64,000 bases of DNA. It comes from Verrucomicrobiales bacterium. Lineage in GTDB: Bacteria; Verrucomicrobiota; Verrucomicrobiia; Verrucomicrobiales; DEV007. Positions 50,960-59,897 of this stretch are shown piece after piece (the first letter of the stretch is position 1; every line of letters begins with the position of its first letter). A program made the position numbers and the translations under genes. The notes under the pieces are model-generated. The model saw only the letters and a list, made by a program, of their open reading frames with translations. It had not been told where the DNA came from and made no database searches. Location: assembly GCA_002698785.1 (NCBI GenBank), contig PAAG01000053.1, positions 124,001-188,000 of the forward strand, given 5' to 3'.

Positions 50960-52585
50960 CTACGGCGCGGATGATGCCGTTTCGAAAGACCAGAATTGAC
51001 CGTCGCTATTACGGAGGAAGGAGCGTACGTAAAGAGTTGAGTCAAATTTGATTCCTTCAATGATCTGCTCATTTTTGCCTTCTTGAAGCGAGATCAATCG
51101 GATTTCGTTCTCCCAGCGGTCTTTGAATGTCAGCCCTTCCTCATCTCCCCAGTAGAGAAAGGCCTCGGCATTTTCTCCTGTGTTTCGAACGTTGTAGGTG
51201 ATACGGGCTTTTTCGCCGGAGCGTTCGACTTTTGAAATGGAGATCTCGCTTGGTACTTGTGTGAGGAACTCAAGATCATCTGTGTCGAGGTATTCCACAT
51301 CGGGTTTTCCTGAGTAAGGGAGTTCGATATCTTCGCCGTTGTTTGGCGGGTCTTGAAAGGTCCAGCCGCCCGTGGCGAGGTAGAACCATCCGTCTTCGGT
51401 AATGCCTCGATCCGTGTGGGTGTATCCGGTCTCTTTGTCGATGTTTCCGTTTTGCATTCGGTCGAGGGGATACCATTTGCCGCTTTCATCCATGACCCAG
51501 CCCCGGTAGCGCATGGTGCGTTTGTAAGGGCCGGTTCGCTGTACGGGAGCCGGGCCGGGGACTTCAACAAAGCTGCCGACCCAGAGCGAGTCGAGCGGTT
51601 TGCCTTTGTTGTATTTCTTTCCAGCTCCAAAGAGGTGCCAGCGATTTTCGTCGGAGGCGAAAAAGTAGCTGTAGTAGGTGTCGTATTTCGCACCCGGTTC
51701 GACGCGAAGGGCAAGTGCCTGGCTTTGCCCCTGTCGTCCTTCGAGTGGTTCCCAATCGCGGACTTTTACTCCCGTGCCTTCGTGGTCAAATCCGCCGAAG
51801 GTTGCGTTTGGATTTCCGATTGCGATGAGGTGGGAGAGTTGCTCGAGAGGGGGCTGAGATTCGTTTCGCCCGAAGGACCAGAGGGAAAAGTTGAAGCTTG
51901 TATTCACGGTGCCATCGGCATTCCAGGTCGGTCCGTAGTAGCCGAAGGGTGTTGTGATAGGGCTGTAAAAGTTCAGGTCGCCAGGGACGGCATCCATTTC
52001 CATTATCCAAAGACGAACCTTATCAGGGGATTTTGAACTCTCGAATTTCGTATGAGCTGCAGCGGGGCGCCATCGCTTTCGGACGACGGAGGCGCCTGTA
52101 GCTGGTGGGCCGGTGATACGTATGTTTGATACGCTGCTGGAGGACGAAGATCTTGTGCAGGTCAACTGCAGTGTGTGAAAGCCGGGGGACGATACGAACA
52201 GGGATTTCTCTCCATTCAATGACAACTCAAAGTCGCCGCCTTCTGATTGGAGGTCGATTCTCAGCTCTCCGGTCTTTGGGAAATAGAGTCCCCATTCTGC
52301 CTGCTCGCCCGGATCCCATCCTGTAATTTTTGAAAAGGATGAGCCTTTGTTTAATTCGTCGATGTCGGGATCTTTTGCAGGGCCTTCTGCTTTGAGACCA
52401 AGCTTCGGGAAAAACGATTCATTGGGAGTCAGGATCAAAGTGTCGTCCTGAGTGGTCTGGACCATCAGGTAGTGGCCGTGTTGATCGGGAAGCTCCATCC
52501 ATGTGATGGGAGATTTCGTCTGGCCTTCAGTCTGTGCGTAGTAAGGCAGAGCCAACCCGGCGAGAAGCAGGAGTAGAGGTCTCAT
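50960..52585 (-). CDS. exported DUF3472-like protein
   Basis: A 541-residue protein with a signal peptide (MRPLLLLLAGLALPYYAQ). The first third is beta-rich (GEQAEWGLYFPKTGELRID, typical of DUF5077-like domains). The middle (about 200-400) contains FGYYGPTWNADGTVNTSFNF, FGGFDHEGTG and YSYFFASDENRW, which match my memory of DUF3472. A C-terminal fibronectin-like part (about 440-541) closes it. Function of the family is unknown. Its ATG overlaps the stop of the lactonase gene by 4 nt, so it acts in the same setting. Confidence 0.7.
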   Translation of the reverse strand: MRPLLLLLAGLALPYYAQTEGQTKSPITWMELPDQHGHYLMVQTTQDDTLILTPNESFFPKLGLKAEGPAKDPDIDELNKGSSFSKITGWDPGEQAEWGLYFPKTGELRIDLQSEGGDFELSLNGEKSLFVSSPGFHTLQLTCTRSSSSSSVSNIRITGPPATGASVVRKRWRPAAAHTKFESSKSPDKVRLWIMEMDAVPGDLNFYSPITTPFGYYGPTWNADGTVNTSFNFSLWSFGRNESQPPLEQLSHLIAIGNPNATFGGFDHEGTGVKVRDWEPLEGRQGQSQALALRVEPGAKYDTYYSYFFASDENRWHLFGAGKKYNKGKPLDSLWVGSFVEVPGPAPVQRTGPYKRTMRYRGWVMDESGKWYPLDRMQNGNIDKETGYTHTDRGITEDGWFYLATGGWTFQDPPNNGEDIELPYSGKPDVEYLDTDDLEFLTQVPSEISISKVERSGEKARITYNVRNTGENAEAFLYWGDEEGLTFKDRWENEIRLISLQEGKNEQIIEGIKFDSTLYVRSFLRNSDGQFWSFETASSAP

Positions 52586-53676
52586 CTGGTGATGAGGTCT
52601 GAGATCTTCTTATCCCATTGGAGTGTTCCGACGCGCTTCAGATTTCCTCCGTCTTCGATTTGGTAGGCCATGAGAGTGCCGGCTTCGAATCCTGTCGCGA
52701 GGAGATATTTTCCATCAGGCGAAAGGGCGAGCCCCCAGGGGATTTTGTCGGCTGGAGTAAGTCCAAGATGTTTAATTTTCCCGTCTTCCATGATGCCATA
52801 GCGGGAGATCCAGTCGAAGTCGTGTTTGTGTCCGCGGATTCCTGCGAAGAGATATTTTCCATCCGGAGTGATCACGATATCGGAGGAACTAACTCCTTCT
52901 GCTGGTGCTTCTTGACCTGTAATGTCGCAGACCTGAAGGAGGGTGAGGTGTCCACTCTCCGCTCTGCGATAGGCTGATACTCCAAGACTCTGTTCGTTGC
53001 TAAAGTACAGCACCGGGAGAGACGGGTGGTAAGCCAGATGTCTCGGTCCTGTGCCCTCGGGAGGGTTCGCGTTCAGTGGTTTGAGAGGTGAAATTTTGCC
53101 GGTTTCAGATTCGAAGGAATACTGGTAGAGAGCATTCGTATCCTTCACGTAGGGAATGTAGATCGAGCGGTTATCGGGCGATGTGAGGACGCAGTGGGCA
53201 TTTTTTCTGCCTTCGTCCAGTTTCGCAACGGTCTTCCAGGGGACGTCGTCTTCGGACAGCGCGTAAACGTCGACATTGCCGTTGCTGTAGTTCGCCCCGA
53301 GTAAAAAGCGGTTTTTCCGGTCGAGGCTGATGTAGGAGTATCCGTGAATCAGGGGGAACGGGATTATCTCGGATTTCTTCCCCCCCTCATCGAGTCGAAT
53401 CGCGGCACCTGGAGTTACTCCGTTTTCCTCGGAGCGATTGGAAGCAAGATAGAGAAGTGGTTTTTCCGGATGAGCGGTGATGGTGGCAGCGGAAAAGCCA
53501 AGGTCGACTTTCTCAACTGTTTTAAGGTCGATGTTGTCTTCGGAAGGTGTGGCCGAAATGATCCAGAGGGTATTCGATTCTCTACTGGGAGCGTAGACGT
53601 GAAACGTGTCGTCGGCGTGAAGCGAGGATGCTCCGTAGGATAAGACAAGGGTGAGGAGGAAACCGGGGAGTTTCAT
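52582..53676 (-). CDS. exported lactonase-family seven-bladed propeller (6-phosphogluconolactonase-like fold)
   Basis: A 364-residue protein with a signal peptide (LPGFLLTLVLSYGASSLHA). Blade motifs of the YkgB/Pgl type are present: TITAHPEKPLLYLASN, GYSYISLDRKNRFLLGANY, GPRHLAYHPSLPVLYFSNE and WGLALSPDGKYLLATG. The cytosolic members open 6-phosphogluconolactone; an exported copy more likely acts on, or binds, other sugar lactones. It is the first gene of a two-gene unit with the DUF3472-like gene. Divergent from the peroxidase gene, with a palindrome between them. Confidence 0.85.
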   Translation of the reverse strand: MKLPGFLLTLVLSYGASSLHADDTFHVYAPSRESNTLWIISATPSEDNIDLKTVEKVDLGFSAATITAHPEKPLLYLASNRSEENGVTPGAAIRLDEGGKKSEIIPFPLIHGYSYISLDRKNRFLLGANYSNGNVDVYALSEDDVPWKTVAKLDEGRKNAHCVLTSPDNRSIYIPYVKDTNALYQYSFESETGKISPLKPLNANPPEGTGPRHLAYHPSLPVLYFSNEQSLGVSAYRRAESGHLTLLQVCDITGQEAPAEGVSSSDIVITPDGKYLFAGIRGHKHDFDWISRYGIMEDGKIKHLGLTPADKIPWGLALSPDGKYLLATGFEAGTLMAYQIEDGGNLKRVGTLQWDKKISDLITR

Positions 53677-53831
53677 AGTTGGGACATTCAAAGGTAACCG
53701 TGATTAGCTGATTTCCGCAATGGCTCTTTCGGACCAAATTTGTCGTAACTTGAGTGACTTCCTTCTGGGGCGCGAAACTATTGTGCAGTATCTGGATCGA
53801 GCTGGAAAACCAAATCATTGCGTCATCGATC

Positions 53832-53847
53832 ATGACAGATTTGTCAT
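53832..53847. promoter_or_regulatory. inverted repeat in the lactonase/peroxidase divergent region
   Basis: ATGACA (53832-53837) and TGTCAT (53842-53847) are perfect 6-bp arms around GATT. It lies near the middle of the 289-bp gap between two divergent genes, a place from which a regulator could affect both. No convincing -10/-35 pair was identified nearby. Confidence 0.35.
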
Positions 53848-53965
53848 TCCAGTGACCTGAATTCAGTCATCCTGCTCGGTTATGTTGAGGGTGAAATGAA
53901 ACCGACCTGTGGATTCCTCCGCCCGCCGGTCTCAAAAACTAAAAACCCTAACAAAACCCAGTTGA

Positions 53966-55774
53966 ATGAAAAATACATCGATTCTCATTCGTCACATGTT
54001 GATTGTGAGTGTGGCTTGCGCCTCCCTCGCACGCGGTGAAGAACAAAATTCCCAACCAGATCGTCGTCCGGCGGGAATACCTCGGGCTATGACGCCACGC
54101 CCAATACCACGGCCGGCGACACATAGTGGCCCGGTAAGTGACGGGGCTGCCCTGGATTTTCCGCTGGAGTCGCGAAGTATTGACGGGCAAGGAAACAATC
54201 TCACCCACACCGAGTGGGGTGCAGCGGAGACAGTAGTCGTTCGACTGGCACCAAATGCTTATGAAGATGGGGTGGGGACGCCGGCCGGAACCGATCGCCC
54301 GAGCGCTCGAGAAGTGAGCAATGCGGTTTTCGCTCAGACGACGACTAGGGCGAATCGCTACGGTGTCACCGATTACCTCTGGCAATGGGGGCAGTTTCTG
54401 GATCACGATATTGTCGAGACTCCGACGATCGATCCCGCGGAGGCATTCGACATACTAGTCCCGACAGGTGATGCGTATTTCGATCCCTTCAGCACGGGGA
54501 CGCAAACAATCCCGCTGAATCGCTCTCTCTATGAGGAGGTCGATGGAGTAAGGCAGCAGGTGAATGCGATCACGGGATACATTGATGCCTCGAATGTCTA
54601 TGGCTCTGATGACACGCGTGCTTTTGCCCTGCGGACTTTGGACGGAACAGGGAAATTGAAGACGAGCGATGGGAACCTTCTCCCCTTTAATGAAGAAGGG
54701 CTTCCCAATGCGCCGACTACCGATTCGTTCTTGTTCCTGGCGGGAGATGTCCGAGCAAACGAGCAGATCGGGCTTACATCGATGCACACTCTATTCGTGC
54801 GTGAACACAATTACTGGGCAGGGGAGTTTGCCGCTGCGGATCCTAGTCTCAGTGGAGAAGACCTGTATCAGATGGCGCGGACGATGGTAGCGGCGGAAAT
54901 GCAATGCATCACCTATCGTGAGTTTCTTCCTCTATTGATCGGGCGGGACGGGCTGACGTTTTACCGAGGCTACAAAGCACATCTTGAGCCGACGATCAGT
55001 AATGAATTTGGTGTGGCAGCTTATCGCGTGGGTCACACAATGCTGTCGCCTCAACTGCTTCGAGTAGATGCAAACGGAAACGAAGCGCCTGAAGGGCACC
55101 TCGATCTCGCGAGTGCTTTCTTTAATCCTTCGGAGATCATTTCGTATGATATCGATTCCATATTGCGAGGGCTGGCATCACAGACTTGTCAGGAAATCGA
55201 CGCTCAATTGATCGACGATGTGCGGAACTTTCTCTTCGGGCCTCCCGGGGCAGGTGGGTTCGATCTGGCTGCATTGAATATTCAGCGAGGTCGTGACCAC
55301 GGAATCCCTGGCTACAACCAGCTTCGGAAAGACATTGGACTCGGCTCAGTATCTGGCTTTGATGAAATTTCCTCCGACGCGGAAGTTGTTGCCAGGCTGG
55401 AATCCATTTACGACACGGTGGACGATGTTGATGCGTGGGTGGGCTTGCTAGCGGAAGACCACGTTGAGGGAACGATGGTGGGAGAGTGTGTCGGAGCGAT
55501 TCTCGCGGATCAGTTCATTCGGCTTCGCGATGGCGATCGGTTCTTTTACAAAACGTATTTGCCAGGACCGCTGGCGAAGTTGGTCGAAGAGCAGACGCTG
55601 GCGACGATTATTCGTCGAAACACGGAAATTGGAGATGAGCTCCCTGACAATGTCTTTCTCCCCGGTGAGCCGATTCTGGGGCCTGCCAAACCTCCAGTTG
55701 CTGCTCCCGCTAAGAAGAAAAAGAAGAAGAACAGAAACAAAAAGAAAAATCGCAGGAACCGCCGGAATACCTGA
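53966..55774 (+). CDS. exported animal-type haem peroxidase with basic C-terminal tail
   Basis: A 602-residue member of the peroxidase-cyclooxygenase (myeloperoxidase-like) superfamily, with a signal peptide ending near SLARG. Distal Gln, Asp and His are in WGQFLDHDI (Gln about 143, Asp 146, His 147), the catalytic Arg and second haem-ester Glu in VRANEQIGL (about 262-265), and the proximal His in AYRVGHTML (about 357). Both carboxylates that can form haem esters are therefore kept, and Gln replaces the Met special to myeloperoxidase, as in lactoperoxidase. It would use H2O2 to oxidise halides or aromatics outside the cytoplasm. The last 20 or so residues are almost only Lys, Arg and Asn. It stands alone and converges on a sulfatase. 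Confidence 0.92.
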   Translation: MKNTSILIRHMLIVSVACASLARGEEQNSQPDRRPAGIPRAMTPRPIPRPATHSGPVSDGAALDFPLESRSIDGQGNNLTHTEWGAAETVVVRLAPNAYEDGVGTPAGTDRPSAREVSNAVFAQTTTRANRYGVTDYLWQWGQFLDHDIVETPTIDPAEAFDILVPTGDAYFDPFSTGTQTIPLNRSLYEEVDGVRQQVNAITGYIDASNVYGSDDTRAFALRTLDGTGKLKTSDGNLLPFNEEGLPNAPTTDSFLFLAGDVRANEQIGLTSMHTLFVREHNYWAGEFAAADPSLSGEDLYQMARTMVAAEMQCITYREFLPLLIGRDGLTFYRGYKAHLEPTISNEFGVAAYRVGHTMLSPQLLRVDANGNEAPEGHLDLASAFFNPSEIISYDIDSILRGLASQTCQEIDAQLIDDVRNFLFGPPGAGGFDLAALNIQRGRDHGIPGYNQLRKDIGLGSVSGFDEISSDAEVVARLESIYDTVDDVDAWVGLLAEDHVEGTMVGECVGAILADQFIRLRDGDRFFYKTYLPGPLAKLVEEQTLATIIRRNTEIGDELPDNVFLPGEPILGPAKPPVAAPAKKKKKKNRNKKKNRRNRRNT

Positions 55775-55788
55775 TGCAGGAGGAAGGA

Positions 55789-57183
55789 TTACTTCTTCTT
55801 ACCCGATTTTTTCCTTGTTTGTAGTGTTAGAGTCGGAGCGTATGCCTCGTCACCGGAGACTCCGGGGCGAGGCAGTCGTGTTTTTGGGTCTTTTGGTTTT
55901 CCGACGGGACGAGAGTTTTCTGCGAGTTCGACTTCGAAGGACTGGAAGAGCGGTTGGATCCTCTTTACTACTTCGGGGTTTTCTGAGGACACGTCTTTTG
56001 ATTCTGCGATGTCTGCTTCGAGATCGTAGAGTTCTCCGTTTTTCGACAGCTTCCATTTTCCCGAGCGGACTGATGTCAGGCCATTGCCCTGGTTGTAGTA
56101 AAACGTATCGTGCGGAGACTTGGCGCCTTTTTCTGCAAGGAGGAGAGGGGAAATATCTTTTCCGTCGATGACTCGGTCGGTGGGAACGTTTCCGCCGGAA
56201 AGCTTTGCGAATGTGGGAAAGAGATCCATTGCGGTGATGACTTCGTCGCAGGTGGAGTCGGCGGGGATCGTGCCGGGCCACCAGGCGAGGGTGGGTTCGC
56301 GAAACCCACCTTCCCAGTGAGTGCCTTTTCCACCTCGGAGCGGAGCGTTGCTACAGCCTCGGGCTCCGCCGTTGTCTGATGTGAAAATAACGAGAGTGTT
56401 TTCGGCAAGGTCGAGCTCGCGAATGGTGTCGAGAATTTGACCCGTGCTCCAGTCTACTTCTTCGATTTGAGCTTCGGTTTCGTTCTCAGCATTGGCCATG
56501 AACTCAGGGCTGGCCGCTCTTGGGTGATGGACAAACGCATGAGGTAAATAGACGAAAAATGGCTGGTCTTTGTTTTTACGGATGAAGTCTGTCGCGGCTC
56601 CTGTGAACTGTCGGCAGAGGGCAGCCTGTGCATCCATGTCAGGAACTTTCCCGACTACCTCGTGACCTTTCAAAATGGGAAGTTCCGGGAACGGCCAACT
56701 GTTGTGCTCTGGCCACATATCATTGGAGTAAGGAATGCCAAAGTAGGTGTCGAATCCCTGGTCAGTAGGGAGATAACCATCCTGATCGCCAAGGTGCCAT
56801 TTCCCGAAACAGCCGGTAGCGTACCCTTTTTCTTTCAGCATCTCGGCGATGGTGATTTCGTCAGGATGAAGGGCGTGGGCATCGCCAGGGAATAGAACTG
56901 CATGATCCGAACCGCGACCAAGTCCGACTCGGCGGGGGTAGGAGCCTGTCATGAGCGCTGCTCTGGAGGGAGTGCAGACAGAAGCGGCGACGTAGAATGT
57001 CGTCAGCTTCATTCCCTCTGCGGCCATGCGGTCGAGGTTGGGCGTGTCGTTGATGGTGGAGCCAAAGGGACCGATGTCGCCGTAGCCCAAGTCGTCGATA
57101 AAAATGACGACGTAGTTTGGTGCAGCGAAAATGGGTGAAACCGAGAGAATGAACGCGAGCAGGAAACCGGTGGGGATTTTCAT
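55789..57183 (-). CDS. exported sulfatase (CTPSR type)
   Basis: A 464-residue arylsulfatase-family enzyme with a signal peptide (GFLLAFILSVSPIFA). Key parts are VVIFIDDLGYGDIGPFG, VCTPSRAALMTGSYPRR (formylglycine Cys), FGKWHLGDQDGYLPTDQGFD and IFTSDNGGARG. The YPRRVGL and QGFDTYFGIPYSNDMWP stretches are those of the arylsulfatase A-like subfamily. It starts 24 bp after the stop of a sialidase-fold gene, repeating the arrangement at 15110-17586. Confidence 0.93.
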   Translation of the reverse strand: MKIPTGFLLAFILSVSPIFAAPNYVVIFIDDLGYGDIGPFGSTINDTPNLDRMAAEGMKLTTFYVAASVCTPSRAALMTGSYPRRVGLGRGSDHAVLFPGDAHALHPDEITIAEMLKEKGYATGCFGKWHLGDQDGYLPTDQGFDTYFGIPYSNDMWPEHNSWPFPELPILKGHEVVGKVPDMDAQAALCRQFTGAATDFIRKNKDQPFFVYLPHAFVHHPRAASPEFMANAENETEAQIEEVDWSTGQILDTIRELDLAENTLVIFTSDNGGARGCSNAPLRGGKGTHWEGGFREPTLAWWPGTIPADSTCDEVITAMDLFPTFAKLSGGNVPTDRVIDGKDISPLLLAEKGAKSPHDTFYYNQGNGLTSVRSGKWKLSKNGELYDLEADIAESKDVSSENPEVVKRIQPLFQSFEVELAENSRPVGKPKDPKTRLPRPGVSGDEAYAPTLTLQTRKKSGKKK

Positions 57184-57207
57184 CTCCGAAGGGGATACCG
57201 GTTTCCC

Positions 57208-58434
57208 CTATTTGTGTCGAGGCCGCAAGCGCGTGTCGATTTCATCGAGGGATACTTTCATCACTTCCATGGTCTGCTTGGCACCGGAAAATGCGATGAG
57301 TAGTGCACCGTCGTGTTCAATCATGTGCGGGTAGTCGATATGGCGATTCCCCACGAGAAAAAATAGATGGGTGTAGACGAGGCCGTCGGGACTGATGGCG
57401 AGAGTGAGGGGATCTCGCCTTTTGGGATTGGTGTTGGAGACAAGAGCGTAGTATCCACGCGAAGTCCGCAGGGCGAAAAACTTGCTCTTCGCGTCGGGGA
57501 AATTGGTAGTCACCATTTCGCTCCAGCTCTTTCCGTTGTCAGTGGAAAAGGCTCGCAGCAATCGTTTCGACCCGCTGTTGTCACGGAGTAGGCCGACAAG
57601 GTTTTTTCCATCGGGGAGGACGTACCAGTAAGGCTCTTCGGGTTTCTGTTTTCCCCCGTAAGATGCCATGGGCTGGATGGCCCAGTCGTCGAAACTCTTC
57701 ACTCCACCCACCATAGTGGTGACTTGCCGGACGTGGTCTCTGCGACTCATCATCCATTCGCCAGAGGGGAGTTTTTTCGGGGGGAAGTTGTTCATGGAAT
57801 CGTCACGAACGGTTCCGTGAGGTTCCCATTTTTTCGCTTCTTTATTCCAATGGAAGGCTTCCAGGCTGAGTCCTTCTCCTTCGTATCCTGGTGCGTTAAA
57901 ATGCGTGGCGAGGGCAAGCATTTCGTCATCTCGAATCCAATACCCGCGAGCGATCCAGCCGAATCCTTCTTTTCGAGGTGGGCCGGACAGGTCGTCAGGT
58001 TTGCTCCATGTGATACCGTCTTCACTGGTGGCATAAGAAACCCGAGTGCCTGGTTGGTCGTGGCCGGGAACAAGATTCCGATGCTGCGCTGGTGTCGCTC
58101 CTCTTTTGGGAACGCCGGGACCATCGCTCCACATCGCCCAGTAGCGATCCTGAAACCACGCGATGTAGGCGTGCTGGTGCACCCAGGTTCCCTGTTTGTC
58201 ACGGACGTCGCTGATAATGGTGTGACTTCCTTGCAGTTTAGGGAGGGAAAAAAGATCAATTGCTTCGGGATCTGTTCCTGTCCCCTCCAGATTCAGCATA
58301 AGGGCACTGTTAGGATTTTCTTCCGGGTCTGGTTGGGAAAGGTCGGCGGTAAATGCGGGTGACGACAAAAACAGAATTGCCGAACAAATCCGAACTGGCG
58401 AAAAGCGGAACAACGAAGTGAAATGCCTCAACAT
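57208..58434 (-). CDS. exported sialidase-fold (exo-alpha-sialidase-like) protein
   Basis: A 408-residue protein with a leader (VRICSAILFLSSPAFTA). The propeller body holds Asp-box-like turns (VSYATSEDGITWSKP, RAFSTDNGKSWSEM) and an HIDYPHMIEHDGALLIAFSG end typical of sialidase-superfamily proteins. The substrate is not fixed: related proteins include true sialidases, but the arginine triad is not obvious here. It is followed closely by a sulfatase and preceded by 37 bp and the epoxidase gene, so all may lie on one transcript, although the cyclase/epoxidase pair is functionally unrelated. Confidence 0.78.
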   Translation of the reverse strand: MLRHFTSLFRFSPVRICSAILFLSSPAFTADLSQPDPEENPNSALMLNLEGTGTDPEAIDLFSLPKLQGSHTIISDVRDKQGTWVHQHAYIAWFQDRYWAMWSDGPGVPKRGATPAQHRNLVPGHDQPGTRVSYATSEDGITWSKPDDLSGPPRKEGFGWIARGYWIRDDEMLALATHFNAPGYEGEGLSLEAFHWNKEAKKWEPHGTVRDDSMNNFPPKKLPSGEWMMSRRDHVRQVTTMVGGVKSFDDWAIQPMASYGGKQKPEEPYWYVLPDGKNLVGLLRDNSGSKRLLRAFSTDNGKSWSEMVTTNFPDAKSKFFALRTSRGYYALVSNTNPKRRDPLTLAISPDGLVYTHLFFLVGNRHIDYPHMIEHDGALLIAFSGAKQTMEVMKVSLDEIDTRLRPRHK

Positions 58435-58471
58435 CTCGCGAGTCTGACGATGAATACACGAGAGGTCAAAC

Positions 58472-59821
58472 TCAGACCCGGCGCGATTTCAGACCAGTCA
58501 GCGAGCTTCCAAACGGAACCAGTCGCGAAGATGAAGGCTTTGCGAGCAGGTAGAGCAATTTCCCGATCGATCCCAAGGTAGGCAACACTTGAAGCTGTTG
58601 CATTCGGAGGGATGCACTGACTGATCCAGTAACAGCCAGCTGAATTCCTCGGAAGAACGATTGGCTGAAGCGAAGAAAGTTGGTCTCTTCTCCCGCGAGG
58701 AGTCGCATCGTCCGCGTTCTCTCGACGGGATATTTTCGCCACATCTGATAGATGGCCTGCCGTATGTCACGGGCGCCCTTGTCTTTTCTTGAGAATGCTT
58801 CGTAGAGGGCTACCGCGAGAATTTCGGGAACATAACTGCGAGTCAGTCGCTCTCGTTCGAACTCCCGGAATGTGTGGGATCGGGCAAGGGCATCGGCGTC
58901 ATGAAAGCCCAGGGTCATTCCCATTGCTGTAAGGGGATGATGATAGCCTACGGCATCTCCCACCAGTGGAAAATCATCCGTGCCGTAAAACGACCGAGGC
59001 ATGAATTGGTTGGGGCGAACGGAGAGCGGGTCACGCTCCAGAGCTATTGCCATCGCGTGTGCCAGGTCAGGAGGGAGGGTGGGGCAATATTCCTCCAGAA
59101 GCAGTGTCTTTTTGCAACCGGCATCACGAAATACATGGACCGGAACATCAAGGCAGGCACGGACGGTATTCTTTGCGGCGCGATACATGATGATCGGCCC
59201 CGGAGCTTTCAGAAACACGTGTCCGTATCCTTCGTGAGGGAGAGACGCCGCGTCGAGGGATACTCCCACCATGTAGGAGAGTAATCTGGGGCGACGGTTT
59301 TCTCCCAGTTTCGAACGAATCATCGAACGGCGACCGTCGGCCCCAACGATTTGGGATGCTGAAATTTCTCGTAAAGAGTCAGTTGTTTTGTCCTGATAAC
59401 TGACGATACCTTTTTCGAGTCTATTGACTTCGGCAAAAGGCAGAAAGGTGATGTTGTTGCTGGATTCGGCTTTCGAACGAAGAGATTTTACCAGCCCAAG
59501 ATGGTCACAGACAAAGCCTGATTCGCCTGCGGGATAGTCGAGGCAGACTGGCTCGCTGTCATCATCTGGATAAATGACGAACCCTTTGCCGCGGGCATAG
59601 TCAGAGTCAGCAAGAGAATCCAGGGGGATGTCGTATTTCTGCAACACCTCCAAACCTGCTGGATGGAGCCATTCACCCGCGAATTTCTTCGTGGGGTAGG
59701 GGTTGCTTTCCAGCATCGTGACGGATTGGCCGGACTCGGCGAGAGCGATCGCGGCAAGGCATCCAACGGGGCCAGCGCCAATGATCGCCGTATCGGTCAA
59801 GACTTGAGATGGATGTCGCAT
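58472..59821 (-). CDS. squalene epoxidase (squalene monooxygenase) homologue
   Basis: A 449-residue FAD-dependent monooxygenase. FAD-binding parts are TAIIGAGPVGCLAAIALAES (residues about 12-31), QIVGADGRRSMIRSKLG and VGDAVGYHHPLTAMGMTLG (about 290). The last matches the GDA-x-x-xRHPLT-x-GGMT block of squalene epoxidases. The C-terminal ILAVALYEAFSRKDKGARD aligns by eye with the helical end of the eukaryotic enzymes. It would make 2,3-oxidosqualene from squalene with O2. It lies 76 bp after the oxidosqualene-cyclase gene on the same strand, the arrangement expected for a bacterial sterol or cyclic triterpenol pathway. A less specific geranylgeranyl-reductase-like oxidoreductase is the main alternative. 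Confidence 0.85.
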   Translation of the reverse strand: MRHPSQVLTDTAIIGAGPVGCLAAIALAESGQSVTMLESNPYPTKKFAGEWLHPAGLEVLQKYDIPLDSLADSDYARGKGFVIYPDDDSEPVCLDYPAGESGFVCDHLGLVKSLRSKAESSNNITFLPFAEVNRLEKGIVSYQDKTTDSLREISASQIVGADGRRSMIRSKLGENRRPRLLSYMVGVSLDAASLPHEGYGHVFLKAPGPIIMYRAAKNTVRACLDVPVHVFRDAGCKKTLLLEEYCPTLPPDLAHAMAIALERDPLSVRPNQFMPRSFYGTDDFPLVGDAVGYHHPLTAMGMTLGFHDADALARSHTFREFERERLTRSYVPEILAVALYEAFSRKDKGARDIRQAIYQMWRKYPVERTRTMRLLAGEETNFLRFSQSFFRGIQLAVTGSVSASLRMQQLQVLPTLGSIGKLLYLLAKPSSSRLVPFGSSLTGLKSRRV

Positions 59822-59897
59822 GCCCCTTTGAGAAGGAGAGTTATTTAAAAACTCCGAAGTAAATTCTAGTCAGTGTCCGACGAAAAACAAGTCCGCT

